This document shows, in pieces, positions 10,377-20,999 of a DNA stretch of 64,000 nt; the first letter of the stretch is position 1; each line of letters opens with the position of its first letter. Where the stretch lies: the NCBI GenBank assembly GCA_951640165.1, contig OX621265.1, forward strand, positions 16,877,001 to 16,941,000. Reading direction: 5' to 3'. The position numbers and the translations under genes were made by a program. This DNA comes from Pseudoips prasinana. Taxonomy: Eukaryota > Arthropoda > Insecta > Lepidoptera > Nolidae. Below the pieces are notes generated by a model. The model saw only the letters and a list, made by a program, of their open reading frames with translations. It was not told the DNA's origin and ran no database searches.

Positions 10377-10800
10377 AAGAAGTTAGTAGGAACTTAGCTT
10401 CGGTCACTACGTCAGGGGTCAGAAAACTGGTCACGTATCGAGAAATTGGTACAATTTTATTGACGGCCACTCTAACTTGACCTCCCGGATTACATGCAAG
10501 TAATTATAGTGTTGTGTTTGTGAAATTGACTTGTATCATCAATGTGTGACGGTTCAAATCTGCGTGTGCAATCGTAGCGTATTCTCACACAGTGATGCAG
10601 GTATATGAAGACACTCACTCACGTGTTGCGGCTGTGGATGTCTGCAATGATTGCGCTTGTGTTACGTTTCTTCCGCGAGGATCCTTGGTATTACTGCGCT
10701 CCTATTATTCGAGTCACTATTTATTTTACTAATATGAATTTAATTGTTAAAAAATATTATAAATAGGGTCCACTAAAAACACATCTGAACGCCTCAGAGG

Positions 10801-10838
10801 TCCGGGGGGAAGGGGGAGAGGAGGAGGGGGGAGGGAAC
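10801..10838 (+). other. G-rich purine tract
   Basis: A run of G blocks (GGGGGGAAGGGGG, then GGAGGAGGGGGGAGGG) on the plus strand, C-rich on the FAR sense strand. It has at least four G runs and could fold as a G-quadruplex. The stretch 10690-10946 holds nothing else that I recognise. Confidence 0.5.
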
Positions 10839-10946
10839 ACTGTAATTTAAATGTGGGATAATGAGTTTCTCACTTTTTTGTTTTTCTCACAGTATCGGGT
10901 AGATTATAATCACAACCGTGTTGGTACTCTTGCATGTTATGTTATT

Positions 10947-11300
10947 GTCAAAGTCAAAGTCAAAGGTACTTTATTCCGTAAAAATGTTTACATTTATGTG
11001 GAATCGTCATATTTTTTTTACCCTACCGTGCAGTGCATGACGTGGCAGCTACTGAGAAACACTGCCAGAAAACTCAGTAGGAATCCTTTTTTTAAATAAA
11101 ATATACTTAAGATTAATTACAATCATGTGTGTTGACTCAGAACAACTCAATCCCAAGCAATTTCTGATTATTTAAGTGATAAAATCACTTAAATAATCAG
11201 AAATTTTGTAATTATGCCCTGCTACACAATTTGGCTTTAATAATTCTTTTAAACTTATTCGTAGACAATTCTCTAATATCATTAAAAAAGGAAAGTAATT
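10947..11300 (-). repeat. LINE 3' end (family A), copy 1
   Basis: This contains the conserved 3' terminus seen also at 12438, 27148, 34598 (inverted) and 63344: TTTATTCCGTAAAAAT, ACCCTACCGTGCAGTGCATG, GAGAAACACTGCCAGAAAAC, then CTCAGAACAACTCAATCCCA. Here it has gained a perfect palindrome at 11161-11203 (separate entry). No useful ORF remains. The sequence from 11300 to 11508 shows nothing recognisable. Confidence 0.8.
11161..11203. repeat. Perfect palindrome, 20-bp arms, 3-nt loop
   Basis: TTTCTGATTATTTAAGTGAT (11161-11180) is followed by AAA and then its exact reverse complement (11184-11203). In the sister copies at 27340-27380 and 34815-34855 the right arm exists alone, preceded by a few T/A bases. 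The left arm is therefore an added inverted copy in this repeat only. Confidence 0.95.
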
Positions 11301-11508
11301 ACTCTGTCTTAACGCTGGAAAACACTGTATGTTCTATATTATAGCACTTTTAACAACTAGGCATGGATTGCAGTTCGATTTGTAAACAATTATTATTTAT
11401 TTTATGTTCTGAACCCAACAAACGACGACACACTTAGGATATTCCAGCAGTGTTGAGCTTCGAGCTGCACGACTTACGTTTACCATAGTAAATATTATCA
11501 ATACTTAC

Positions 11509-11579
11509 TCCTATCGATGATGACACTGCAGCAGTGGTATCTACCCAGCCGGGTGAAGGCTCTACGTAGGCATTGTAAA
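11509..11579 (-). CDS. Fatty acyl-CoA reductase, coding exon 7
   Basis: 71 nt, residues 260 (completed) to 283. Acceptor GTTTTTCAG|TTTAC and donor ATAGGA|GTAAGTA. It reads VYNAYVEPSPGWVDTT, then AAVSSSIG, the family segment that follows the I-V-(I/Y)-x-A-Y strand and carries the PxPGW(I/V)D motif. It is entered in phase 1 and left in phase 0, matching exons 6 and 8. It is too short to be picked up as an ORF; motif plus splice phase support it. Confidence 0.85.
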
Positions 11580-11747
11580 CTGAAAAACAAAATAAAACTT
11601 CGGTTAATGGTTACGAGATTTTATGGCCTGAAATATTAAAAACTAGTTTCGTATAGAAAACATGCTTTAGCTCTTAACTTTCAATTGCATCCTCTTTGTT
11701 ATCCACTGTACTCGCTAAATGAAGAATATATATATATATTTACCAAC

Positions 11748-11857
11748 CTATTGGAGGCTTCACAATACAGGTCGTAAGGTCACCCGCAGTCCTTCGTATT
11801 AAGTCATCAGTCAAGGCTTTTGTGAAGGTATATGTGTTTGGCCAGTTTTTGATCAAC
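11748..11857 (-). CDS. Fatty acyl-CoA reductase, coding exon 6 (YxxxK)
   Basis: 110 nt, residues 223-259 plus one base. Acceptor CATTGTTTCAG|GTTG. The donor ATAG|GTTGGTAA is weak-looking, but it is the only choice that keeps the frame into exon 7 (G|TT = Val). It reads LIKNWPNTYTFTKALTDDL, then RRTAGDLTTCIVKPPI. YTFTK (232-236) is the catalytic Tyr-x-x-x-Lys of extended short-chain dehydrogenase/reductase enzymes, in the usual P-NTYxxTK context of FARs. The intron to exon 7 is only 168 bp, the shortest in the gene. Confidence 0.9.
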
Positions 11858-11897
11858 CTGAAACAATGAGTAAGTAAATTTTTATTGAATTTTTACT

Positions 11898-12316
11898 ACG
11901 CGGTTTTACCCGCGTTAAACTTTATATATTATAGCCTATGCGGTATTCGGATATGTTAGCTATATTACTACAAAGGTACATCAAAATTAGGTCAATACTT
12001 TTGGCGTAAAAGAGTAATAAACATATATCCATACATCTATACTCACAAACTTTCGCATTTACAATATTAGTAGGATGTGTACCTGTAGCAGTTTTGGCAG
12101 TGCACGCCGGAATAGCTCGCAGATGGTAGATTTTTTACTACTTTACGACATATTTTGGGCAATTCACACAATATCTTTATAAATTGTAGCCTATATGTTA
12201 TTCTGATGTATTTAAACGATATTATTGTAAAGTTTCATTAAAATCCATTCAGTAGTTTTTACGTGAAAGAGTATCAAACATCCATCATTCGCGTTTACAA
12301 TATAAGTAGGATTTTA
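11898..12316 (+). repeat. CCCGCG-type interspersed repeat, two diverged units
   Basis: Two related blocks stand head to tail: about 11898-12080 (GGTTTTACCCGCGTT, TATAGCCTATG, AAAGAGTAATAAACAT) and about 12175-12316 (TGTAGCCTATATGTTATTC, GAAAGAGTATCAAACATCC). They share ordered motifs with each other and with 40384-40640 and 62006-62209. They are non-coding. The class of the parent element is not clear. Confidence 0.6.
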
Positions 12317-12437
12317 AGTGTACAATTTTTCACTGCCCACGCGCACTTAGTAAATTTTCACAAGTTAGAATAACAATTTAAATAACCATTATATTGACCA
12401 GTCTTGATAGCAAAACGTGTTTCAGTAAAATTAAAAT

Positions 12438-13372
12438 TAAATTCGTAAAAATTTTACATTTATGTGGAATTGTCATTTTTTTACCCTACAGTGCACTGCA
12501 TGACGTGGCAGCTACTGAGAAACACTGCCAGAAAACTCAGTAGGATTTTTTTTAACATAAAGTATACTTAAGATTAATTACAATCATGTGTGTTGACTCA
12601 GAACAACTCAATCCCAAGCACTGAAATAATCAGAAATTTTGTAATATGCCGTGCTACACAATTTGGCTTTAATAATTCTTTAAAACTTATTCGTAGACAA
12701 TTCTCTAATATCATTGGGAAATTTGTTATAGAATCTTATACATTGCCCCATAAAAGAGTTACTTATTTTGTGGAGACGGGTAGTATGCAATATGAGATTA
12801 TTCTTATATCTAGTATTTACATTATGTGTATCGCTCCTTTTACAGAAGGAATCGATATTTTTATGCACATACAGTAAGCTTTCATATATATACTGAGATG
12901 GTACAGTTAGAATGTTAACCTCTTTGAACTTTTCTCTTAGAGACACTCTCAGGCCAAGATTATAGATAGCTCTTACAGCTCTTTTTTGCAATATAAATAT
13001 GGTGTTAATGTCAGCAGAGCTACCCTAGAGAAGAATCCCATAGGACATTACACTATGAAAATAACTGAAATAAACCATTCTAGCTGTGTCAACATCAGTC
13101 AGCCGTCTAATAGTTTTCACTGCATATGCTGCAGAACTTAATTTGCCGTACAGTTTTTCTATTTGTGGGCCCCATTGTAGATTTGAGCCAATAGTGATAC
13201 CAAAGAACACAGTTGATTCAACAGGGGCCAACCTAGCTCCATTAAGTTGTATATTGGTTGTCGCCTGTTTCACATTCGGTGTAGTGAATTGTATGACTTT
13301 AGTTTTCTTATCATTTAGCACAAAATTATTGGCATTAAACCAATGAACAACTTAAGAGATTGTGTCATTAAC
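12438..13372 (-). pseudogene. LINE family A, C-terminal RT and 3' end, copy 2
   Basis: On the minus strand: VIQFTTPNVKQATTNIQLNG and SAAYAVKTIRRLTDVDTARM (13321 to 13025), a frame break near 13020, then KRAVRAIYNLGLRVSLREKF and VNTRYKNNLILHTTRLHKIS (12991 to 12680), then the shared 3' terminus to 12438. This is the thumb and C-terminal domain of a jockey-like RT. It is nearly identical in order to 27148-28238 but carries extra stops. It lies in FAR intron 5. Confidence 0.85.
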
Positions 13373-13429
13373 ATCGTCAAAATAGTAATCTATGGTCGCC
13401 TATTAAATTTTAATTCAATTCAATTTATT

Positions 13430-15115
13430 TATTTGCTCGAATATGTAAATGGTCTAACGCTCTCTAACGTCACACCGTTTTCTTTTTCTCCAGCCGATTC
13501 AAAGGAGATCAAGAAGATAATCCTCTTTATCAAACCCAATGCGGTTGGCTGCGATTGTATAAGTCGACGCATGAGCACAGCAATCTTGGATCACCTCCTT
13601 CCTGTGATTTGTCACATTGTCAACTTCTCCCTTGATTCTGGGTCATTTCCCTCCGTATGGAGTCATGCCTACGTCCATCCTCTCCCTAAGACCTCTAATC
13701 CTTCCCTTCTCACACATTCTCGTCCTATTTCAATCCTTCCTTTTCTATCCAAAGTGCTGGAGTCCTGTGTTCACAAACAGTTTACATATTATATACTTGC
13801 TAACAGCCTGATTAGCCCGCTACAATCTGGGTTCAGGCCTGGCCACAGTACTTCCACTGCACTCCTCAAAGTGACTGGCAATATTAGAGCTAATATAGGA
13901 TACTAACGCATGGAGGATACCAAAGTCACAGTCTTGGTTTTGGTAGACTTTTCCAATGCTTTTAATGCCGACAGTCACGACATTCTTTTATCTATCCTTT
14001 CCCATCTTATGGTCTCTGAACGCGTTGGAATGGTTTTCCCCTTATTTTAAAGGGCATCAGCAGTCAGTACGCGTCGGTGAAACCTCATCGAACTGGTATA
14101 ATCTGGACACTGGTGTTCTTCAAGGCAGTATTCTCTCTCTTCTTTTATTCTCTGATTTCATAAACATCTAAACAAATGATCTTCAGAGAGATCATCTTTA
14201 TGCCGATGACAACTGCAACATGCAAGCTTAGACAGTTTGTCAGAAGCTATTAACATATTGAATTTGGACTTAGACTTTATAAAAAACTGGTTGAATAGGT
14301 TTGGTGTCACTGTCAACCCCGCTAAATGCCAAGCCATCATCGTAGGTAGTTCTCGCTTGATGAGCCGAGTTGACTTCGATAGCCTACCACATATAATATT
14401 TAATAACCTAGTTATTCCCATCAGTAGAAATGTAATAAATCTGGGCTTGCACATCAACATGGCATTTAGTTGGCAGGATCAGATGGCTAGTGTTTGTCTG
14501 AGGGTGACAAATGTTTTGCGGAGTCTTTATAGACTCAAAAACTTCTTACCCGAGAGCCTTAACTACCCTATTTTCTCTATTAGACTAGCCTCCTTCTCCT
14601 CCTTATTGGACTTAATTGAATTTCAATATCTTCATAGGAATCATAGCAAAATCTACGCTCTTCTCACAACCGTCTACTTCAGTGTCCACTTCATCGTACA
14701 GATTTTCTTCATTCTTCCTTTTTTGTTCAGTCCATTCGTCTCTGGAACTCTCTTCCTTCCGAAATCAGGATGGCAAAGAGTCGCTTTTCTTTTCGAAAGA
14801 AATTCACGAACACATTACAAAAAATTTTTGGCAGAATCAGTTTATAGTACTCTTTTCCATCGTTAATTGTTCTCTTGGTATATTTATTTATACATATATA
14901 TTAGTCTATTATAGTTTTAATTTATGTATCGTATGTAATTATTAATAATTATATATTTTTACAATGATAATCCACATAAGACGTTTATACAGAGCACCTA
15001 ACTTGTTTTTCTCTGCATCACCGCAAGATTGACTGGTAGAGAATACCTACGGCATTAAGTCCGCCTGTTTACTTTCATGTGCAAAAGTTTTAAAATAAAA
15101 TAATAGGTAGTAATA
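13430..15115 (+). pseudogene. Jockey/CR1-like LINE, degenerate RT and 3' UTR
   Basis: The plus-strand frame from 13430 gives IKPNAVGCDCISRRM, SLDSGSFPSVWSHAYVHPLP, RPISILPFLSKVLE and LQSGFRPGHSTSTALL. After breaks near 13905 and 14160 come SEAINILNLDLDFIKNWLNR and VINLGLHINMAFSWQDQM (14237-14560), and later LWNSLPSEIR in a shifted frame (about 14740). The tail (GAATACCTACGGCATTAAG, then AAAATAAAATAA near 15100) looks like its 3' UTR. The catalytic YADD region is damaged (CTTTATGCCGATGACAAC at 14200). Multiple shifts make it inactive. It is related to 1758-2290. Confidence 0.8.
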
Positions 15116-15404
15116 AATATAACATGCTTTTATAGCATATTCTGGCCTAGCCCCTTAGGGCGTGCAAAATTAAACAATTACAAATTAACTAAAATTTATA
15201 CTGACAATACACAATAAATTATGATACAGTTTAATGAGTATATTATTAGGAATAATTTTAGATTAGATTTTTTTTTAAACATAACCATTCATATATACCC
15301 AATGGGTATAAAAATCTACAACCAACTTCCATCAGATGTCCAACAACTACCGCTAGTAAAGTTTTAAAGATAATATTGATGAAAAAAAACTTGTGTGTAC
15401 TTAT
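15116..15404. other. AT-rich, nothing recognised
   Basis: Non-coding AT-rich DNA in FAR intron 5 with no repeat copy elsewhere in the window that I could find. Confidence 0.45.
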
Positions 15405-15662
15405 GTACACGCGTTAGAAGTTATACTTCTTAATATACAACTTGAACATAGTTATCAGTTTTCATACCACCTAGAACTAACGTCATGCTGTTATTTTTAC
15501 GATGCGCGCGCATCGTAAAAATTCACTCTCATTCACTGTCATACCACCTAGAACTAACTTCATGCTGTTAAATTTTTTGGTGTCGGTGTGCGCGCGCATC
15601 GTAAAAATTCACTCTCATCATTTTTCTCCATCGCGCCAAAAGAAGTATAACTTCAAAAAAAA
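15405..15662 (+). repeat. Repeat bounded by AGAAGTTATACTTCT, with palindrome
   Basis: Palindromic GAAGTTATACTTC-type sequences mark both sides (15415-15432 and 15641-15655). Inside, CATACCACCTAGAACTAAC and CATGCTGTTA occur twice about 75 bp apart, each followed by GCGCGCATCGTAAAAATTCA. The first unit carries a perfect 30-bp palindrome at 15493-15522 (ATTTTTACGATGCGC and its complement). The second unit lacks the left arm. It is non-coding and the element class is unknown. Confidence 0.7.
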
Positions 15663-16029
15663 TTATACCATTGACCAATGGCTACATATAAAATGTGACA
15701 TAAATTCAATATTATAGCTGTTTATATACTTATGTTGATTTAAAATGTAATGATCTCCTATTTTAATTGTACTAAATGCCTAAACCTGTGACATGGTACT
15801 GTGTTGTAACAATTAATTATTATAACCTATGCACTATGTTCGCATGCCTTGAAGAGGTTAAGTAGATTATAAGGACTAGCCTATAATAAGACCTACATTG
15901 TAAACTATTTATGAAAAAAGAAATGAAATATACCCTTCACAATACTATTAAGATCAATTTAAATTTAATTTCAATTAATTACTATATTGTCTGATGACTA
16001 TTCCTTAACGCCGTAGTAATGCCTCTTTA
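15663..16029. other. AT-rich, nothing recognised
   Basis: No coding or repeat signal found on either strand. Intron 5 of the FAR gene. Confidence 0.4.
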
Positions 16030-17063
16030 GTAACATATTATATATTTTATGTTTAAAGCAGGTTATTGGTATATCTTTAATGATTTTTTCAAAATGATCA
16101 TACAATTTAACAGCCATGCAATAGGCATTTCTTCTTAATAATTCTAATTTTATATTTTTGGTAATTTAAGATTTACTTTATGTTTTGACAAATGCTCAAA
16201 TTTGTCAAAAGAGTTCTGGGTACTTTTTTACAAGTATACACATTTACATAATGTATAGACAGGGCGCTTTAAGAATTTGCTTATCTTTCAATAGCATCTT
16301 AGAGCTTTCCAAAAAGCTGGCTCCAAATACTGCTCGTACACACTTTTTTTGTGCCTTTAGAACTCTGTCGACATCAACTGAGTTTCCCGATACAACAATT
16401 CCATATCAAAGTAAGTATGATACGTAAACATGGTACGCAGCTAATGCGGTATCCGTATTAACTGTCTGCCGTATTTTTTAACACATACACAAATATTAGT
16501 GACTAGTTTGTTAGTATGAGGTTTCAAGTTCCAATATTCGTCAACATTGTTACCTAAAAATCCGCAACTTTCAACGGAGTTTACAATAAATATCGTTTTT
16601 CGAGTGAACAAAGTGAAGTGGGCGTTTGCTTCCTATGTTTTATTTTGTTGTGAAATTGTATTAGGTCAATGTTGTTTCGTTCTATTCAATTAATCGTATC
16701 GTAAGAGCTAAATTGGCGTCTCTTTCTAGATACGTTTTATCACTATTTTCAAGTATAGTGTCCTTTTTTATTGCGTCCGGTAAATCATTGACATACAATA
16801 AGAATAATGGTGTGCAATTATTATGTTCATATTATGACCTATAGTTTTTGTCGTGAGTATTTCCCGTTTTGGTTATTTCTACACATTATTGACATTTTTC
16901 TATTTAATAATTTCATAACTTTGAAAGCAATATGTCATGAAGGACAAAATTGAATGCTTTTGCCAGATCCAGAAAAAGATAGATATAAATGATATGTTTA
17001 AAAAGTGTAATAGAAGCCATAGCCGTGAAGTTTGCCATTCTAAATCCGAATTGTTCTTTGAGT
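16030..17063 (-). pseudogene. Degenerate LINE RT, minus strand
   Basis: Minus-strand reading gives EQFGFR and a LFLDLAKAFNFV-like catalytic A motif (about 17060-16935). Further along come LLYGIV-type sequence, VDVDRVLKAQKKCVRAVFG, ASFLESSKMLLKDKQIL and KKYPELFDKFEHLSKHKVN (about 16420-16160). The order RT core, then the AQKxCVRxxFG C-terminal block, then the tail is that of jockey/CR1-like ORF2s. Stops and shifts are frequent. The plus-strand ORF starting at 16937 is antisense to this element for its first 130 bases. Confidence 0.75.
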
Positions 17064-17119
17064 ATGTTGCTCGATGTTATGCCTACCCTCTAATTGTATT
17101 ACGCGCCAAAGAAGATTAT

Positions 17120-18330
17120 CATCTGGTTGATTTAGAATTAAGTGTTGTAGGTCCCAAATTGTACCTAAGCTACACCTACGATATTCCAAAGCCAGATAAC
17201 ACTATCATGGCTATTATTGCTGATGATACAGAAAATATAGCCATTGACAACGATTATGAAAAAACTGATGAAAAGCTAGCTGTAACTGGTCATAAACCAA
17301 ATCTTCAATTGGACAATAAAGTGGAGAATAATGTTGAATAAGTTAATGTTAATAAAGGTAGACTTTAACAACAAATGAACGCATAGGTCCTCGGTATGTA
17401 TCAACAATCAACGGGTATCCTACGCAGATGTTGTTATATATCTAGGAATGACACTCGATGCCAAATTACGTTGGATCTAGCACGTCAAAAGAAATGGAAA
17501 TAGTTGGATTTGATATAAAAAAAGACATTTACTGGCTACTCGGAAGAACTTCGCCAGTGGCAGTACCTAATAAACGTTTTTTATATGACAAATCTCTCTA
17601 CTCATGGTACATAATTATGGGGTTGTGGCAAAAGAACAAAGCAACATTAATATCATCCCAAAGATAATAGACTTATTCTGGTGTTATGTTAGCATCCTGG
17701 TATACAATGTGGATCTGGAACTACGACATTAAATTAAAACGAGCACAGTACTAGTCCATCAAAACATTTTAAGACACGAAGATTAGTAGTTAATGGAAAC
17801 CTTAAAAATTGCAATTTTCAAACAAAATAAATAGCAGAATCAACTGCATAAAAGGTAAACACGCTTTATCTACGAAAAGTCACTGACCTAGTGCGCGGCG
17901 TGGTGCGGCGTGCAACGGGCGGCGACCGTTTACCTATTATTACGGACTCCGATCTACATCATGTTGAAAATTATGAAAATGAAAAATAATTTCCTGTGGC
18001 TAAAGTATTCATTGGATTTGATTGATTTTTTTGTATACGGGTAAAGAGCATGCCATTCTTTACGTGGTTAAGAGGAATGTCAATCGTCCTGCTCCACATT
18101 GTATAAGAAATGATGATATATATCGGGATCTGAGGATGGACTCCGTTGCTGACATCATTCCAAAATACACCACAGCTCTGGAACCTGGGCTTCATCATCA
18201 TGTGAACGTCAAAGCAATCCAGCTACGACTAATCGATTCCCGTCAATCGTCTCACTAATCTGTAACATCTCGATATTACAGAGCTCGTGAGAAAATTAAA
18301 GAAGAAAAAACTCTATGACCTAGTGTCGTG
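17120..18330 (+). pseudogene. Jockey-clade RT remnant, plus strand
   Basis: Starts with GPKLYLSYTYDIP and IMAIIADDTENIAI (the ADDT active-site block, 17145-17270). After frame breaks come VIYLGMTLDAKLRW (17430-17480), KKDIYWLLGRTSPVAVPNK (17520-17580), then IRNDDIYRDLRMDSVADI and RLHHH-type C-terminal sequence (18100-18250). This order is diagnostic of jockey ORF2 C-termini. It is fused at about 17100 to the oppositely oriented RT at 16030-17063. It is dead. Confidence 0.75.
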
Positions 18331-18581
18331 ATAGGTGAAATTAGTGAAAGGAATAATATTATTATAAAGTACACTTATAAAAAGATTAGATCCCGTTTAT
18401 AAGTATGACGGTGCACTGATTCATAAAATTATTTATGTTTATGTTATTTAGGTTATATAAAATTAGTTATTTGTCCGTAGGCTAGATTTTACATTTTACA
18501 AATAAATACTATACTTTATGCTTTATTACATTAAAATATACCTGATTGGTAACATTGGTTTTCCTTAAAGTAATTACTTAC

Positions 18582-18740
18582 GCGGGAGTAATGGTATTCA
18601 GTGTATTGTCATCCATATTTTCCACCATATCAATAAGTACTTGGGGTGGCAATGAGCACGGGTAAAATTTTTCCTCCACATCAGTTCCAATACGATTGAC
18701 AGTTGCGTGTGCGAAGGCAGTTGAGCAATAGTTGAAGCAT
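18582..18740 (-). CDS. Fatty acyl-CoA reductase, coding exon 5
   Basis: 159 nt, residues 170-222 plus two bases. Acceptor GTTTTTTCAG|ATGC and donor CCCGC|GTAAGTAA. It reads CFNYCSTAFAHATVNRIGT, then VEEKFYPCSLPPQVLIDMV. STAFAHA is the FAR form of the (S/V)STA(Y/F) strand that carries the active-site serine/threonine region. The following VEExxYP segment is typical of the family. It joins exon 4 through AA|A and exon 6 through GC|G. Confidence 0.88.
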
Positions 18741-18944
18741 CTGAAAAAACACATTAATTCACTGGATTCAGAAATATAAAATTAGTAGACAATGCACTAT
18801 AAATTCAATTTGAACTGTAGGCAAAGTGTATTCAAGAAACTGGTCCTTAAAGGTACAATCCCAGCGACGGTTGGCAACCCCTACATTGGGTCCATGTCAT
18901 GCCCTACTGATTACTGACTTATTACTGATTACCTACGAGTATGC

Positions 18945-19190
18945 CCAAGGTAAATACAGCATCTACAACTTCGAGTCCCACTAGGTAGGTCCAACTTCGA
19001 AAAGGAGGCCAATCATGATATTCCACTCTGCTGAGCACTGTTTGGGAAGCTACAAAACATCTTCTCGCCCAAAATACTGCAGTGTCTCAAGTCAAAAGTA
19101 TTCGACGAGTGTGTTACAGTGATGACTTACGGAATAGAGACGTTCACTTTGGGCTTTACTAAAAGCCTCGCCAATGATTGAGTGGGAAAG
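18945..19190 (+). pseudogene. RTE fragment with a local inversion
   Basis: CACTAGGTAGGTCCAACTTC, AAAAGGAGGCCAATC, TTTGGGAAGCTAC and the CAGTGATGACTTACGGAATA block match the RTE RT at 1200-1370, with many changes. The stretch just before (GGTAAATACAGCATCTACAA, ending CTTCGAG, about 18953-18980) is the reverse complement of the preceding part of the same gene (positions 1159-1186), so a small piece is flipped. It is dead. It lies in intron 4. Confidence 0.75.
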
Positions 19191-19382
19191 GTGAGATCCG
19201 TATCTATTTATTTATTGAGTACAGCCATCACATCATAAACATTAACAATTCATATAGAAAATAGTATAACAATGGTCATTGATGCATATGACAATAACGG
19301 CGTACATATTAATACATATATCCGCGGATCTTGAAACTAAATATCCGTATTCGGATAGGTATCCGCGGATATACATTTTTAA

Positions 19383-19445
19383 AATTCGTTCTTGAACATA
19401 ATTATTGATGAGCCGGATGCACATCAATAACTATGTTCAAGAATG
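19383..19445. repeat. Hairpin, about 24-bp arms
   Basis: CGTTCTTGAACATAATTATT and the complementary arm near 19420-19445 (AATAACTATGTTCAAGAATG) pair with two mismatches around an 11-nt loop. The adjacent 19325-19375 holds CCGCGGAT/ATCCGCGGAT motifs, also self-complementary. No sister copy was seen. Confidence 0.7.
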
Positions 19446-19577
19446 ACGTGTTTGTAAAATGCTATTGGTGATGGTAGTAAAAACTGCGATACCGGGATTT
19501 ATTGCTTTTTTCGTTGTTTTTCACAAGTTTTTTGATGAACAACATAATTAAGTTGTTTTCATTAAAAATAAACTTAC

Positions 19578-19702
19578 TTGAAGTGCTTACAGTCCTTGGC
19601 TAGAGTGATTATTTCCCTAGTACCTCGTATGTTGATAAGGGTTGCTACTCGCAGTGGCTCATCAAATCGGACTGTTGCTGCCATGTGGAATATTACGTTG
19701 AC
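19578..19702 (-). CDS. Fatty acyl-CoA reductase, coding exon 4
   Basis: 125 nt, residues 129-169 plus two bases. Acceptor ATAATTTTAG|GTCAAC and donor TTCAA|GTAAGTTT. It reads VNVIFHMAATVRFDEPLRV, then TLINIRGTREIITLAKDCK. (V/I)FHxAATVRFDEPL is the hallmark of FARs: the strand after the second nucleotide-binding segment and the start of the substrate pocket. NxRGT(R/x)E follows. Phase 0 in and phase 2 out fit exons 3 and 5. Confidence 0.92.
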
Positions 19703-20224
19703 CTAAAATTATTATAATTATATAGTGTCCTTACGCATCAATTGGTTGCCGGGCAGTTACTGCAGGGCTTTCTCACATAAAGGTGAAATCTAAAATCTCC
19801 AAATATGGTACTAAGTCGTAAATATGAGGAAAAACAATTTTATTATAGGCTAATGAACATCCACCCTCAATTATTGATGACATTCTGGGTGTTACTGTTG
19901 TGGGCGATGGTCCAGCGAGTGAGAACGACGAGAAATTACGAGAAAATATACAAAAGACGCAGAGCGCGTGTGTAGTCGCTCGCGGTACGGTGCGGACTGC
20001 CGATACAATTTTCACAGCTTGTACATCATTTTATATATGATTAATTGTGGGTGACAGTATAAAAAGTAATTGGTAATTTACCTTCAATTATATAAATTAA
20101 ACATAAAATAACTAAAATTAAAACCTAAAATACATCGTGTAACGCGTCGCTAACACTGGGTATGGAATGTTATATTGTTATAGTATATATTGTATATTCA
20201 TTCATTCAATATAGTTATATTGTA
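19703..20224. other. Intron 3 sequence, nothing recognised
   Basis: Mixed-composition non-coding DNA. The 80-codon minus-strand ORF at 19773-20015 has no splice support or family motif and is not called. Confidence 0.45.
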
Positions 20225-20690
20225 TATTCATATTTTTGTTTTTTTTTTATATCAGAGGGCGATAAACGAGCAAGTAGGTCACCTGATGGTAAGTGATCAC
20301 CGCCGTCCATGGACACTCGCTACACCAGAGGCGTCGCGAGTGCGTTGCCGGCCTTTAAAAGTCACCAAACAAGTGTTGCCGACCCTTCCCCCCACCCCAA
20401 TGAGCACACTCGGAAACACAACATTAAAATTATTAATGTTATTATTATTAAGATTTGTAATTGTAATGGATATATGTAATGGAATTGTATGAAACAACTT
20501 TGCATACCCTCATCGAGGGTGAAATATGTCATGTACCTACTTCTACTGTATAACACCTTATGCCTACCGTATTTCATGCAAACAGATGATATTATTATTA
20601 TGATATTATTATAAGGAATGTCTTCTGTAAGGTGGAGGTACTTCAAGAGTCGGGCTGCTCTTTGAGCGAATGAATGATATCCTTGTAATA
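20225..20690 (+). repeat. Interspersed repeat, copy 1 (GGTCACCTGATGGTAAGTGA)
   Basis: Shares TTATATCAGAGGG, GGTCACCTGATGGTAAGTGA, TCACCGCCG, GCGTTGCCGGCCTTTA and, further on, GTAAGGTGGAGGTACTTC, CGGGCTGCTCTTTGAGCGAA with 43178-43450 in the same order. This copy holds about 130 extra bases (roughly 20450-20610) that are absent from the other. It is non-coding in both. The class is not determined. Confidence 0.7.
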
Positions 20691-20999
20691 AGTGACGCGC
20701 CGGTTGCAGGCAAGATGTTCTCAGCAAGATGTTCTCGGCATCGCGTCACCCTGCCGTGCGGCTCAGATATTTGTACGAGAAAGTAGTTTTTATTCGCACT
20801 GTGATGCGGCAGCCGGGCAGGAATATTGATTGCTGACAGCTGACGGCATTCCGACTAACCGCATAGTACGTGGGAGGCCTAACTCTGCGCGCCGGATACG
20901 TTACCTATCGTGTTCGCACTGAGTTCTGGGGCCCGCGCGGTGCAAGATAGGTCCTTTCATTTTTATATTCGTGTAGTGATTCGTATACGCATACAGACG
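20691..20999. other. GC-richer intron sequence, nothing recognised
   Basis: Contains a short duplication (CAAGATGTTCTC twice, about 20710-20736). No coding exon or family motif is supported. Confidence 0.4.

Larger units (their letters stand above)
5985..10690 (-). mobile_element. Nearly full-length two-ORF LINE (jockey/CR1 group)
   Basis: Read on the minus strand: a 5' region of about 300 bp (to roughly 10690), ORF1 (10376 to 9385, one frameshift), a spacer of about 275 bp, ORF2 (9110 to 6159, fully open), and a 3' region with TG-rich low-complexity sequence (6028-6115). The exact ends are uncertain. AAAATATTAT occurs near both proposed borders (about 5990 and 10750) but is too simple to count as a target duplication. 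It fills most of FAR intron 7 and points the same way as the gene. A related C-terminal fragment is at 55860-56300. Confidence 0.85.

Noticed and set aside
16937..17120. Start of the 134-codon plus ORF as a gene
   Set aside because: The first part is antisense to a minus-strand RT (EQFGFR, LDLAKAF). The real plus signal begins near 17120 with GPKLYLSYT.
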